Positions 15,613-23,071 of a stretch of DNA of 64,000 nucleotides are shown one piece after another. Source of the stretch: Saccharopolyspora flava. Its GTDB lineage: Bacteria > Actinomycetota > Actinomycetes > Mycobacteriales > Pseudonocardiaceae. Positions within the stretch are counted from its first letter, which is position 1. Each line of letters begins with the position of its first letter. The stretch spans positions 186,001-250,000 of the forward strand of contig NZ_FOZX01000001.1 of the NCBI RefSeq assembly GCF_900116135.1, written 5' to 3'. The notes under the pieces were generated by a model. It ran no database searches. It was not told where the DNA came from and saw only the letters and a program-made list of their open reading frames with translations. A program made the position numbers and the translations under genes.

Positions 15613-16668
15613 TCAGGGATTCACGATGATCTTCATGGCGCCGCTGCCGCGATCGTTGAACGTCGCCAGCGCCTTCTCGTACTCCACCAGCGGGAAGCGG
15701 TGCGTGATGAGCTCGCCGACCTGCATCCGACCGTCGGCGACGAACGGCATGACCCGCCGCATCTCCCCGGCCGAGGCCCGGGAACCCACGAGCTCCAGCT
15801 CGTCGAGCACGAGCGACTTGCACGCCAGCATCACGTCTTCGGTGGGGATGCCGACCATCGCGCAGCGCCCTCCCTTGCGGAGCATCGCCATCGCCCAGGT
15901 CAGGGTCTGCGGCACGCCCGCGCATTCGAGCACCACGTCGGCCCCGCGCCCGCCGGTGAGCTCCCGGACCTCGGCGACCGGGTCACCGGCCTCGGAGTCG
16001 ACGATCTCCGACCCGAGCGCGCCCGCCTTCTTCAGCCGGTAGCCGCGGCCCACGACGACGACCCGCGCCGCTCCGCAGATCCGGGCGGCGTCGGCGGCGA
16101 GCATGCCGATCGCCCCGGCTCCGGTGATCGCCACGGTGTCACCCGGGTTGATGTTGCCGCGCCGCGCGACGTGCAGCGCGATGCTGGCCGGGTCGATGAT
16201 CGCGCCCTCGTCGTAGGAGATCGAGTCGGGCAGCCGGAAGATGCACTTGACGTTGTGCACCGCGTAGGTCGCGTCCGCACCCTGGTGGTTGTGGCCGTAC
16301 TGGGCGTGCAGGCCGGGTTTTCCGTAGTTCTCGCAGAGGTTGTAGCGGCCCTCCACGCACTTCTGGCACACGCCGCAGGCGTTGTGGCTGGTCCCGGCGA
16401 CCCGGTCGCCGACCTTCCAGCCGAGCTCCTCGGCGCCGGGTCCGAGCTGGACGATGTCGCCCGCCCACTCGTGGCCCGGGGTGAACGGGAAGGCCGGCGG
16501 CCAGAAACCCGGGTAGTCGCCGTTGATCAGGTGGGCGTCGGTCCCGCAGATCGAGGTCGAGCGGACCCGGGCGAGGACCTCGTTCGGCCCCGGCAGCGGA
16601 ACCGGCTTCTCCTGGATCTCGAGAACGTTCGGCTGCTGGACGACCAGGGCCTGCATGGTCTCGTTCAT
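15613..16668 (-). CDS. Zinc-dependent alcohol dehydrogenase (MDR family)
   Basis: A 351-residue medium-chain dehydrogenase. Catalytic zinc ligands are Cys41 and the H66-E67 pair; the structural zinc lobe is intact with Cys98, Cys101, Cys104 and Cys112. 'ITGAGAIGMLAADAA' is the NAD(P)-binding turn. It would oxidise an alcohol or polyol to an aldehyde or ketone in the cytoplasm, possibly feeding or following the molybdenum hydroxylase. ATG at 16668 follows GGGAGA. It is the first gene of the hydroxylase operon, and its promoter region carries two copies of the CTATCGATAATCGA operator. Confidence 0.93.
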   Translation of the reverse strand: MNETMQALVVQQPNVLEIQEKPVPLPGPNEVLARVRSTSICGTDAHLINGDYPGFWPPAFPFTPGHEWAGDIVQLGPGAEELGWKVGDRVAGTSHNACGVCQKCVEGRYNLCENYGKPGLHAQYGHNHQGADATYAVHNVKCIFRLPDSISYDEGAIIDPASIALHVARRGNINPGDTVAITGAGAIGMLAADAARICGAARVVVVGRGYRLKKAGALGSEIVDSEAGDPVAEVRELTGGRGADVVLECAGVPQTLTWAMAMLRKGGRCAMVGIPTEDVMLACKSLVLDELELVGSRASAGEMRRVMPFVADGRMQVGELITHRFPLVEYEKALATFNDRGSGAMKIIVNP

Positions 16669-16753
16669 TCGAGGTCTCCCCGTCGGTTCGTCGTGTGCGA
16701 CAACGCCCGCGGCGAGCCGCCCCACCGCGGACCGTGGCGTACGCCACTTCGTT

Positions 16754-16768
16754 CTATCGATAATCGAA
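16754..16768. promoter_or_regulatory. GntR-type operator copy 1 (upstream of alcohol dehydrogenase)
   Basis: CTATCGATAATCGA followed by AA, 86 bp upstream of the alcohol dehydrogenase start. It shares 14 identical bases with the copies at 16801 and 18558 and contains the half-sites TATCGA/ATCGA. Confidence 0.65.
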
Positions 16769-16800
16769 AGCTAATGCGCACGCGGCTACATGTCAACGGA

Positions 16801-16815
16801 CTATCGATAATCGAT
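16801..16815. promoter_or_regulatory. GntR-type operator copy 2 (between gntR end and alcohol dehydrogenase)
   Basis: CTATCGATAATCGAT, 47 bp from copy 1 and identical over 15 bases to the copy at 18558. The core ATCGAT-A-ATCGAT is a direct and inverted repeat of ATCGAT, as expected for an FCD-type GntR dimer. Confidence 0.65.
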
Positions 16816-16841
16816 GGGGTGGGGTTCCGGAAAGACCCGGA

Positions 16842-17549
16842 TCAGGAGACCTGAGCGGCCTCGTCGGCGTCGTCGGCGGCACCGTCCACCGAGGAGTGCT
16901 CGAGCATCAGCGCGCGCACGTTGAGCTGGTGACGGCGCGCCGCCTCGGCCGCGCCGTCGGCGTCCCTGCTGCGCAACGCCTCCAGGATTCCCTCGTGCTC
17001 GAGCACGATCTCGCGCACGTCGACGTCCGGCAGCGTCAGGGTGAGGAAGGTGCGCGCGAAGGGCGCGAGCTGGCTGAAGGTCTGCTCCAGCGCGCGATTC
17101 CCGGACGCCTGCACGATCACCTCGTGGAACCGCACGTCGGCATCGGTCACCGCGGGGAAGTCCCCCTCGGCGAGCTTGTCGAGCATCCGCGCCACGAGTT
17201 CTTCGAGCGTGCTCAGCGTCGCCGCGCTCATCTCGGCGGCGGCCAGGCGCGCGGCGAGTCCGTCGATCTCGGCGCGCACCTGGCTGACGTCGGCGAGCTC
17301 CTTCGCGCTGGGCATGCGCACGCGGGCCCCGCGCCGCGCGTGCATCGTGATGACGCCGATCGCGGAGAGCTCCCGGAGCGCGTCGCGGACCGGCGACTGG
17401 CTGACGCCGAGCTCCTTGGACAGCTGGAACTCCACCACGCGCTCGCCCGGCCGGTAGTGCCCGTGGATGATGCGGTCGAGGACCAAGCGCTTGACCTTGT
17501 CCGACAGCAGCTCTCCACCGAAGTCAGCAGCCAAGCCGTTCGCGGCCAT
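16842..17549 (-). CDS. GntR-family regulator (FadR/FCD type)
   Basis: A 235-residue GntR protein. The winged helix is at about residues 10-75, including 'LSKELGVSQSPVRDALRELSAIGVI', followed by an all-helical FCD ligand-binding domain with conserved His in 'ADVRFHEVIVQASGN' and 'AARRHQL'. ATG at 17549 is chosen because AAGGAG lies nine bases upstream; an ATG at 17567 would have that sequence inside its coding region. It sits between the hydroxylase operon and the BKACE gene on the same strand. Three identical palindromic sites flank the catabolic promoters, so it is the likely repressor, responding to a pathway carboxylate. Confidence 0.92.
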   Translation of the reverse strand: MAANGLAADFGGELLSDKVKRLVLDRIIHGHYRPGERVVEFQLSKELGVSQSPVRDALRELSAIGVITMHARRGARVRMPSAKELADVSQVRAEIDGLAARLAAAEMSAATLSTLEELVARMLDKLAEGDFPAVTDADVRFHEVIVQASGNRALEQTFSQLAPFARTFLTLTLPDVDVREIVLEHEGILEALRSRDADGAAEAARRHQLNVRALMLEHSSVDGAADDADEAAQVS

Positions 17550-17606
17550 CACGCGGGTCTCCTTCATCGATGCGCCATCGCGCCTGGGCACGCAGGTCCC
17601 GGACGG

Positions 17607-18536
17607 TCACTTGTCCACCGAGTCTCTCAGATCCAGCCTGCGCCTGGCCTCATCAGGCGTGGCGACCTCCCGATGGAGCAGCCGGGTCATCTCCGCGACC
17701 CGCTCGACCTGAGCGGCGTTCGACTCGGCGAGCCTGCCCGGCCCGTCCCACAGCGAGTCCTCCAGGCCGACGCGCGCGTTGCCGCCCAGCGACAGCGCGA
17801 TCGAGGCGAACCGCAGCTGCGCGGCACCGGCTCCGACCACGGACCACTCGAAGTCGTCGCCGAAGAGCCGCAGCGCGGTTCGGCGCAGATGCGCCAGGTC
17901 TTCCAGGTCGGCGCCGGTTCCGCCGAACAGGCCCAGCACGGTCTGGATGAACAGCGGCGGCTCGACCAGCCCGCGGTCGAGCACGTTCGCGAGGTTGTAG
18001 AGGTGCGCGGTGTCGTAGCACTCGAACTCGAAGCGCGTTCCCTGGTCGCCGCAGAGCTTGAGGATGCGCTCGATGTCGGCGTAGGTGTTCTTGAAGACGA
18101 TGTCCTTGTTCTCCAGGTGCCGGCGTTCCCAGTCGTGCTGCAGGTCCGGGAAGCGGTCCAGCATCGGGAACAGCCCGAAGTTCATCGTCCCCATGTTCAG
18201 CGAGGCGAGTTCGGGGGCGAGCTGGACCGCGGGGGCGATCCTCTCGTCGACGCTCATGTGCGGGCTGCCGCCGGTGGTCAGGTTGACGACCACGTCGGAG
18301 CGGTCCTTGATCGCGGCGATGACCTCCTTGAACAGGCCCGCGTCCTGGACCGGGTGGCCGTCCTGCGGGTCGCGGACGTGCAGGTGCACGATCGCCGCGC
18401 CCGCTCCGGCGGCGGCCAGGCTCGCCTCCGCGATCTGCTCCGGCGTGACCGGCAGCGCCGGCGACATCGTCGGGGTGTGGATCGCGCCGGTCGGAGCGCA
18501 GGTGATGATCGCCGGCCTCGTTGCCTTGCTCGCCAT
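17607..18536 (-). CDS. BKACE-family beta-keto acid cleavage enzyme
   Basis: A 309-residue TIM-barrel enzyme of the BKACE (DUF849, formerly 3-keto-5-aminohexanoate cleavage) family. It shows the family's zinc-binding HLHVRD (His51, His53) and the strand ends 'NLTTGGSPHMS' and 'GNARVGLEDSLW'. Members condense acetyl-CoA with a beta-keto acid and split it into acetoacetate and a new CoA ester. ATG at 18536 has GGAGGGACG upstream. It is divergent from the cyclase gene and shares with it an operator identical to those ahead of the alcohol dehydrogenase. The GntR gene follows 57 bp downstream. The particular keto acid used is unknown. Confidence 0.92.
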   Translation of the reverse strand: MASKATRPAIITCAPTGAIHTPTMSPALPVTPEQIAEASLAAAGAGAAIVHLHVRDPQDGHPVQDAGLFKEVIAAIKDRSDVVVNLTTGGSPHMSVDERIAPAVQLAPELASLNMGTMNFGLFPMLDRFPDLQHDWERRHLENKDIVFKNTYADIERILKLCGDQGTRFEFECYDTAHLYNLANVLDRGLVEPPLFIQTVLGLFGGTGADLEDLAHLRRTALRLFGDDFEWSVVGAGAAQLRFASIALSLGGNARVGLEDSLWDGPGRLAESNAAQVERVAEMTRLLHREVATPDEARRRLDLRDSVDK

Positions 18537-18557
18537 CGTCCCTCCAAAGCGCTTGAA

Positions 18558-18572
18558 CTATCGATAATCGAT
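18558..18572. promoter_or_regulatory. GntR-type operator copy 3 (BKACE/cyclase divergent promoter)
   Basis: CTATCGATAATCGAT, identical to the copy at 16801. It lies 22 bp ahead of the BKACE start and upstream of the cyclase gene, tying both divergent genes to the hydroxylase operon's regulator. Confidence 0.7.
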
Positions 18573-18692
18573 GGTAGCCTCCGTTCATGCCGTTGCCAAT
18601 GACCGGCAGCAGCGAGCCGGTCGGCGCATCCGGCACCCCCGCCCTCGAAACACCGCCGCAGCGCGCCCTTCTCACCAGAGGGAGAGAACCTC

Positions 18693-19610
18693 ATGAGCGT
18701 CAACGCCGACCGCCAGAGCGCACCGACCGACCCGGAACGCGGACCTGCGGCCTTCGCGCGCCCGGAGGACGTCCTGTCCGCGCTGGCGCTGCCGACCCGC
18801 GGCGACACCTACTCGCTGTCGGTGCCCCGGTTCACCGGGATGCCGCTGTTCGGGTCGCACCCGCCTTTCCAGGTGAGCATGTCGCGCACGCCGTCCGGGC
18901 TGCGCGCCGAAGGCCGCCAACCTTGGGGCCCGCGCAACGACGTGAACCTCGGCTACATGGCCGAACTCGTCAGCGCGACCTCGCACTGCGGCGCGCACGT
19001 GGACGCCCTGGCGCACATGACGATCGGCGAGGACGACCACTGGTACGGGGGCGGCAACGCCGCCGAGCACCTCGGCGACGGCGGCCCGCGCCACGGCGAC
19101 GCCTCCAAGCTGCCACCGTTCATCACGCGCGGCGTCATGCTCGACGTCCCCGCCTACCGCGGCGTCGACGCGCTGCCCAAGTCCGATCCGGTCACCGGCG
19201 ACGAGCTCCGGGCGATCGCGCGGCACCAGAACACCGAGATCCGGCCGGGCGACGTCGTGCTGATCCGCACCGGGTACCTCGGGAAGTGGCCCGATCCCGA
19301 AGGCATGGCCCGGCACGCGACGGCCGGCCCGGACATCAGCGCCGCCCGGTGGCTGCTCGACAGCGGTGTCGTCGCCGCGGGCAGCGACACCGAGACCTTC
19401 GAGGTCCAGCCGGCCCCCGATCTCGGGGAACCGGCCAACCCGCAGCCGGTGCACACCCTGCTGCTCATCGAGAACGCCATCTACCTCTTCGAGTCGATCT
19501 ACCTCGAAGAGCTCGCACGCGCCGGCGCGCACGAGTTCCTGTTCGTGGCGCTGCCCATCAAGATCGAGGGCGCCACGGGGTCGATGCTCGACCCCGTGGC
19601 GATCGTGTGA
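18693..19610 (+). CDS. Cyclase-family hydrolase (kynurenine formamidase-like)
   Basis: A 305-residue member of the cyclase/KynB-like family. The metal motif HxGTHxDxPxH appears as His98, His102, Asp104 and His108 in 'HCGAHVDALAHM', with Ala replacing the Thr and a Leu replacing the Pro. A second conserved stretch is 'GDVVLIRTGYLGKW'. Family members hydrolyse amides or lactam-like rings using two metal ions. ATG at 18693 has GGGAGAGAA upstream. It is divergent from BKACE with a shared operator, so a ring-opening or amide-hydrolysis step in the same pathway is plausible. A stable hairpin at 19619-19650 ends the gene. Confidence 0.88.
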   Translation: MSVNADRQSAPTDPERGPAAFARPEDVLSALALPTRGDTYSLSVPRFTGMPLFGSHPPFQVSMSRTPSGLRAEGRQPWGPRNDVNLGYMAELVSATSHCGAHVDALAHMTIGEDDHWYGGGNAAEHLGDGGPRHGDASKLPPFITRGVMLDVPAYRGVDALPKSDPVTGDELRAIARHQNTEIRPGDVVLIRTGYLGKWPDPEGMARHATAGPDISAARWLLDSGVVAAGSDTETFEVQPAPDLGEPANPQPVHTLLLIENAIYLFESIYLEELARAGAHEFLFVALPIKIEGATGSMLDPVAIV

Positions 19611-19618
19611 CCGTCGAC

Positions 19619-19650
19619 GTCCGGCCCGCGACCGGGTCAGCGGGCCGGAC
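19619..19650. terminator. Hairpin between convergent cyclase and secreted protein genes
   Basis: GTCCGGCCCGC (19619-19629) and GCGGGCCGGAC (19640-19650) form perfect 11-bp arms around a 10-base loop, nine bases after the cyclase stop. There is no T run. Confidence 0.6.
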
Positions 19651-19664
19651 GGAGGCGTGCGCGA

Positions 19665-20297
19665 TCAGGGCGCGCAGGTGGTCGGATCGAGGTTGAGCTG
19701 CGGATCGTCCGCGGGCAGGTCCGAGAACGGCGCCCGGGTCCACTCGCTGATCGAGTTGCCGCTCTGGACCAGCCAGGACGTGGTCCCGTCGTAGGTCTCG
19801 GTCTCGAAGTCGTACTGCGCGCTGACGATGCGAAGCATCGGCCCCTTGCCCGGGTCCTCGCACTGGTAGCCGGAGCGGGCGCTGATCCCGCCGCCCTCGT
19901 AGAAGGTGAACGGCGCTCCCCCGCCGTCGACGGCCACCACGCCGATCGCCGGTTCGTACTTGAACAGCTGGAAGTGCTGCGTGTTCGCCCCCGTCACGGT
20001 GGTCACGGCGACCTCGGCCGCGCCGTCGCGGTTCACGTCGGTCACCCGCGGCGGCTGCGGCGCCTGCAACTGCGCGGGCGCGGTCGTCTCCACCGGCCCC
20101 TGCGGCAGGTCGAAGGTGATCGACTGCGTCGACTCGTCGAGCAGGCGCACCGTCACCACGTTCGCGGTCCCGTCACCGTCCACATCGGCGTACACCGTCT
20201 GCGAGTCCCCCTGCGCCGAGGCCACCGGCCCCGCCACCAGAGCACCCGCCCCGGCCAGCGCCACGACCCCCAGCAACACCTTTCCCTCGCGAATCAT
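19665..20297 (-). CDS. Secreted protein with FG-GAP/VCBS-like repeats
   Basis: A 210-residue exported protein. Residues 1-30 look like a signal peptide (MIREGK, hydrophobic core, cleavage after 'VASAQG'). Two calcium-loop-like segments, 'ADVDGDGTANVVTV' and 'TDVNRDGAAEVAVTT', match FG-GAP/VCBS repeats of beta-propeller or integrin-like proteins, though only two are seen. The two cysteines (in 'GYQCEDPG' and at the end, 'TTCAP') could form a disulfide. ATG at 20297 follows GGGGGA. No enzymatic function can be proposed. Confidence 0.8.
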   Translation of the reverse strand: MIREGKVLLGVVALAGAGALVAGPVASAQGDSQTVYADVDGDGTANVVTVRLLDESTQSITFDLPQGPVETTAPAQLQAPQPPRVTDVNRDGAAEVAVTTVTGANTQHFQLFKYEPAIGVVAVDGGGAPFTFYEGGGISARSGYQCEDPGKGPMLRIVSAQYDFETETYDGTTSWLVQSGNSISEWTRAPFSDLPADDPQLNLDPTTCAP

Positions 20298-20414
20298 CAG
20301 TCCCCCAGATCGTTTCGAACCGTCTTGCCCGGCCCGCCTCCACGCGAACCTGCCCGAAAGACGTCCACACCCCACCCCAAGTTGCCCTCCCACCCGAAAG
20401 TGGGAGCACCCGAG

Positions 20415-21572
20415 TCACCGCGCCGCCAGCACAGCGGAGAGGCCGTCACGAAGGTCGTCGACGAATAACCCCGGCACCTCCAGCGACGGAAAGTGCCCTC
20501 CGGCTCGCGGCTCGTTCCACCGCACGACCCGGCGATACCGCTGTTCCGCCCAGGGCCGCGGGCACTTCTCGGTGTCGCGCGGGTAGATGGTGATCGCCGC
20601 CGGGACGTCGACCCGGAGGTCGGGGTCGAGCGAGTTGTGGCTCTCGTAGTAGATCCGCGCCGCCGAAGCGCCCGACCGCGTCAGCCAGTAGAGCGTGACG
20701 TCGTCCAGAACCCGGTCCCTGGAGATCGTCTCGAACGGGCTGTCCTCAGTGTCGGACCACTCGGCGAACTTGTCGAGAAGCCAGGCCAGCAACCCGATCG
20801 GCGAGTCGACGAGCGAGTAGCCGATCGTCTGCGGCCGCGTGGCCTGCTGCTTGGCGTAGGCCGCGCGGTGGTGCCAGAAGTCGTGGGTCTCCTCCGCCCA
20901 GCCGCGCTCGATCGCAGTCAGTCCGTCCATCGTGGAATCGGGTGTTCCCGCCGCGAAGGTCGAGTGAATGCCGATCACGCGCTCGGGGAACCTGCCGCCG
21001 AGCACGGTCGTGATGTTGCCGCCCCAGTCGCCGCCGTGCGCCAGGAACCTGGCGTAGCCGAGCCTGCCCATCAGCTCCACCCAGGCGGCCGCGATCTTCT
21101 CGACTCCCCACCCGGTGGTGGTCGGTTTGTCGCTGTAGCCGAAGCCCGGCAGCGACGGGGCCACCACGTGGAACGCCGGTGCGCCCGGGTCGCCCGGATC
21201 CGCCAGCTCGTCGATCACGTCGACGAACTCCGCGACGCTGCCCGGCCACCCGTGGGTCACCAGCAGCGGCACTGCGTCGGCGCGCGGGGACCGGCGGTGC
21301 AGGAAGTGGATCCCCAGACCGTCGACGGTCGTGCGGAACTGGCCGATCCGATCGAGGCGCCGCTCGAACGACCGCCAGTCGTACCCGGTGCGCCAGTGGT
21401 CGATGACGTCGAGGAGGTCGGCGAGCGGAACGCCCTGCCGCCATCGGTCATCGCCGCTGACGGTTTCGGCCTCCGGTAACCGCGCGGCGGCAAGCCGCGA
21501 GCGCAGATCGTCGAGGTCCGCCTCGCTCGCGCGGGCCTCGAACACCTGGACATCGCTGGACTGACGGGACAC
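20415..21572 (-). CDS. Epoxide hydrolase (alpha/beta-hydrolase, EHN domain)
   Basis: A 385-residue microsomal-type epoxide hydrolase. The N-terminal EHN domain covers about residues 8-115; the oxyanion HGWPGS is at 107-112, the nucleophile Asp182 is in GGDWGG, and the catalytic His is in 'RAGGHFPSLE'. It opens epoxides to diols in the cytoplasm. GTG at 21572 is supported by AGGAGG five bases upstream. It is divergent from a CGNR zinc-finger regulator, with two related operators in the 82-bp gap. The 3' end lies 117 bp before the start of the secreted FG-GAP gene. Confidence 0.93.
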   Translation of the reverse strand: MSRQSSDVQVFEARASEADLDDLRSRLAAARLPEAETVSGDDRWRQGVPLADLLDVIDHWRTGYDWRSFERRLDRIGQFRTTVDGLGIHFLHRRSPRADAVPLLVTHGWPGSVAEFVDVIDELADPGDPGAPAFHVVAPSLPGFGYSDKPTTTGWGVEKIAAAWVELMGRLGYARFLAHGGDWGGNITTVLGGRFPERVIGIHSTFAAGTPDSTMDGLTAIERGWAEETHDFWHHRAAYAKQQATRPQTIGYSLVDSPIGLLAWLLDKFAEWSDTEDSPFETISRDRVLDDVTLYWLTRSGASAARIYYESHNSLDPDLRVDVPAAITIYPRDTEKCPRPWAEQRYRRVVRWNEPRAGGHFPSLEVPGLFVDDLRDGLSAVLAAR

Positions 21573-21593
21573 GGCAGCCTCCTGACCATCGAA

Positions 21594-21652
21594 GAACCAG
21601 CTAAGACGGTTCTAGCATCACCAGGGGCGACTGGCAACCGGCTAAGCTGGTT
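21594..21652. promoter_or_regulatory. Paired operators in the epoxide hydrolase/CGNR divergent promoter
   Basis: GAACCAGCTAAGACGGTTC (21594-21612) and AACCGGCTAAGCTGGTT (21636-21652) both carry AACC-GCTAAG-GGTT, and their CTAAG cores are 41 bp apart, near four helical turns. The second ends two bases before the CGNR start codon, so binding there would block its transcription start: likely autorepression. Confidence 0.6.
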
Positions 21653-21654
21653 CC

Positions 21655-22221
21655 ATGTCCGCTGAGCGCCCCGACTTCCGCCCAGGCACCGAGCTGGCGA
21701 CCGGCTTCACGGCGACCCTGACCGAGCGGGCCGGCGACCCGGTGGAGCGCATCCCGACCCCGCAGCGACTCCTCGACTGGCTGGCGCTGCACGGCCTCGC
21801 CGCGGACTCCTGCACCTCCGCGCAGCTCAACCGCGCCCGGGAGCTGCGGGAAGCGATCCACGCCGCCGCGACAGCAGCAGCGACCGGAGACCCCCTTCCC
21901 ACTCCCGCCCTCCAGATGATCAACGACGCCAGCGTTCAAGGCCGGTCCGCGGCCGTCCTGACACCCGAGGGCGAAAGGCGTTGGCAGCTGGGGGCATCGT
22001 CCGTCGAGGACGCCCTCAGCGTGATCGCCGCCGACGCGGTCGACATCATCGCGGGCGAGCGGGCCGGGAGGCTCGCCCTGTGCGCCTCGCCGACCTGCCG
22101 GGCCGCCTTCTTCGACACCAGCCAGAGCCGCACCCGCAAGTGGTGCGACATGAACACGTGCGGAAACCGCCAGAAGAAGGCACGTTTCCACGCCAACCAC
22201 CGCGCGAGCCGAACGAAGTGA
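21655..22221 (+). CDS. CGNR zinc-finger regulator
   Basis: A 188-residue protein of the ABATE/CGNR family. The N-terminal ABATE-type domain covers about residues 1-130; the zinc finger uses Cys143, Cys148, Cys164 and Cys169, the last beginning the signature CGNR (169-172), followed by the basic 'QKKARFHANHR' tail. These proteins bind DNA through the finger while the N-terminal domain senses stress ligands. The ATG at 21655 has no Shine-Dalgarno sequence and directly follows an operator-like palindrome, so the mRNA may be leaderless. It probably controls the divergent epoxide hydrolase and itself. Confidence 0.9.
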   Translation: MSAERPDFRPGTELATGFTATLTERAGDPVERIPTPQRLLDWLALHGLAADSCTSAQLNRARELREAIHAAATAAATGDPLPTPALQMINDASVQGRSAAVLTPEGERRWQLGASSVEDALSVIAADAVDIIAGERAGRLALCASPTCRAAFFDTSQSRTRKWCDMNTCGNRQKKARFHANHRASRTK

Positions 22222-22243
22222 CCCGGCGACGCAGCGGCCGGCC

Positions 22244-22313
22244 GGGCAGTTTTAGCCCAAACTGTCCGGACATTTCGGGCATCGACCATGGACAGTTATG
22301 ACTAAAACTGCCC
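22244..22313. repeat. Nested long inverted repeat downstream of CGNR gene
   Basis: Outer arms GGGCAGTTTTAG (22244-22255) and CTAAAACTGCCC (22302-22313) are perfect; inner arms ACTGTCC (22261-22267) and GGACAGT (22290-22296) also pair. The 70-bp structure lies between the CGNR stop and a convergent gene remnant, so it may be a terminator or an intergenic repeat element. Confidence 0.65.
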
Positions 22314-22344
22314 CTTGACAGCCCCTCGCCCCAGCCGAACCGGC

Positions 22345-22611
22345 TCAACTTCCGGTGTAGATCCGCTCCAGGTCGACCAGCGTCGCGTCGCTGCTGGCGC
22401 GGAGGTCGCTGGTGAACCCCGCGGCCGAGAAGCACAGCAACCGCGCGCTCTCGACCGCGTGCCCGTGCGCGGCGAGCAAGGCCGCATAGCCGCTCTCTCC
22501 CCCGGGTGCATCGGATCGGTTTCCCGGCACTACGGATAGGAGGACAATTCCTCCGGAGACCGGGAAGTCGTGCAGTGCGGAACCGAGTGCGGATATCGCG
22601 GAGCATGGCAC
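22345..22611 (-). pseudogene. Remnant of an ATP-binding protein C-terminus (tentative)
   Basis: An 88-codon open frame whose last 50 residues ('GYAALLAAHGHAVESARLL' followed by CFSAAGFTSDLR and ending LVDLERIYTGS) resemble the C-terminal nuclease-like tail of DUF234/AAA-type ATP-binding proteins. The first part (MPCSAISALGSAL) looks like non-coding sequence read through, and no ATPase core is present. It lies directly downstream of the tRNA operon terminator on the same strand. It is best read as a decayed fragment left by a deletion. A short true gene cannot be excluded. Confidence 0.4.
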
Positions 22612-22617
22612 CCGAAC

Positions 22618-22659
22618 GACGAAAACCCTGTCGGCAAGAACGCCGACAGGGCTTTCGTC
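22618..22659 (-). terminator. Intrinsic terminator of the tRNA-Gly-Cys-Val operon
   Basis: CCCTGTCGGC and GCCGACAGGG (22626-22635, 22642-22651) pair perfectly around six bases, extended by GACGAAA/TTTCGTC. On the minus strand the stem is followed by TTTTCGTC. It lies ten bases beyond the tRNA-Val 3' end. Confidence 0.85.
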
Positions 22660-22668
22660 AAAGAATGG

Positions 22669-22740
22669 TGCGCGATACTGGGATTGAACCAGTGACCTCT
22701 ACCGTGTCAAGGTAGCGCTCTCCCACTGAGCTAATCGCGC
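22669..22740 (-). tRNA. tRNA-Val (GAC)
   Basis: Minus-strand cloverleaf of 72 bases. Acceptor stem GCGCGAT/ATCGCGC, T-arm with GGTTCAATCC, and anticodon stem CTACC/GGTAG around the loop TTGACAC, giving anticodon GAC. CCA is not encoded. Last gene of a three-tRNA operon. Confidence 0.97.
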
Positions 22741-22741
22741 G

Positions 22742-22813
22742 AGGCGGAGGCGGGAATCGAACCCGCGTACAGGGCTTTGCAGGCCCTTGCCTAAGCCACT
22801 CGGCCACTCCGCC
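22742..22813 (-). tRNA. tRNA-Cys (GCA)
   Basis: Minus-strand cloverleaf with acceptor stem GGCGGAG/CTCCGCC and discriminator U73, the known cysteine identity base. The anticodon stem AGGGC/GCCCT encloses CTGCAAA, anticodon GCA. It is separated from tRNA-Val by one base. Confidence 0.97.
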
Positions 22814-22859
22814 GGACTCCGCATCCACACCAAAGCCGGCTGGAACGCCAGAGAACCAG

Positions 22860-22932
22860 AGCGGATGACGGGACTCGAACCCGCGACCCTCACCTTGGCA
22901 AGGTGATGCGCTACCAGCTGCGCTACATCCGC
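22860..22932 (-). tRNA. tRNA-Gly (GCC)
   Basis: Minus-strand cloverleaf with acceptor stem GCGGATG/CATCCGC and anticodon stem TCACC/GGTGA around TTGCCAA, anticodon GCC. First gene of the Gly-Cys-Val operon, whose order is common in actinobacteria. Confidence 0.97.
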
Positions 22933-22988
22933 CTGCTGCGACTTCACGGCCCGGTGTCCCCGGGCCCGTCCGCCGCGTTGCACAGTGA

Positions 22989-23018
22989 ACTTTAGACCAC
23001 GCCCAAGATCGGGATCAA
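22989..23018 (-). promoter_or_regulatory. Promoter of the tRNA operon
   Basis: On the minus strand TTGATC (23018-23013) and TAAAGT (22994-22989) are separated by 18 bases, a fair sigma-A type -35/-10 pair. Transcription would start about 50 bp before tRNA-Gly. Confidence 0.6.
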
Positions 23019-23071
23019 AGGGGGGTCCCCACTCCGCCCGGCCGCGGCCCGGCAGAGCGGATCAGACCTGA

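Noticed and set aside
22669-22932. Integration site of a genomic island at the tRNA genes
   Set aside because: No integrase gene and no duplicated tRNA 3' end were seen nearby.
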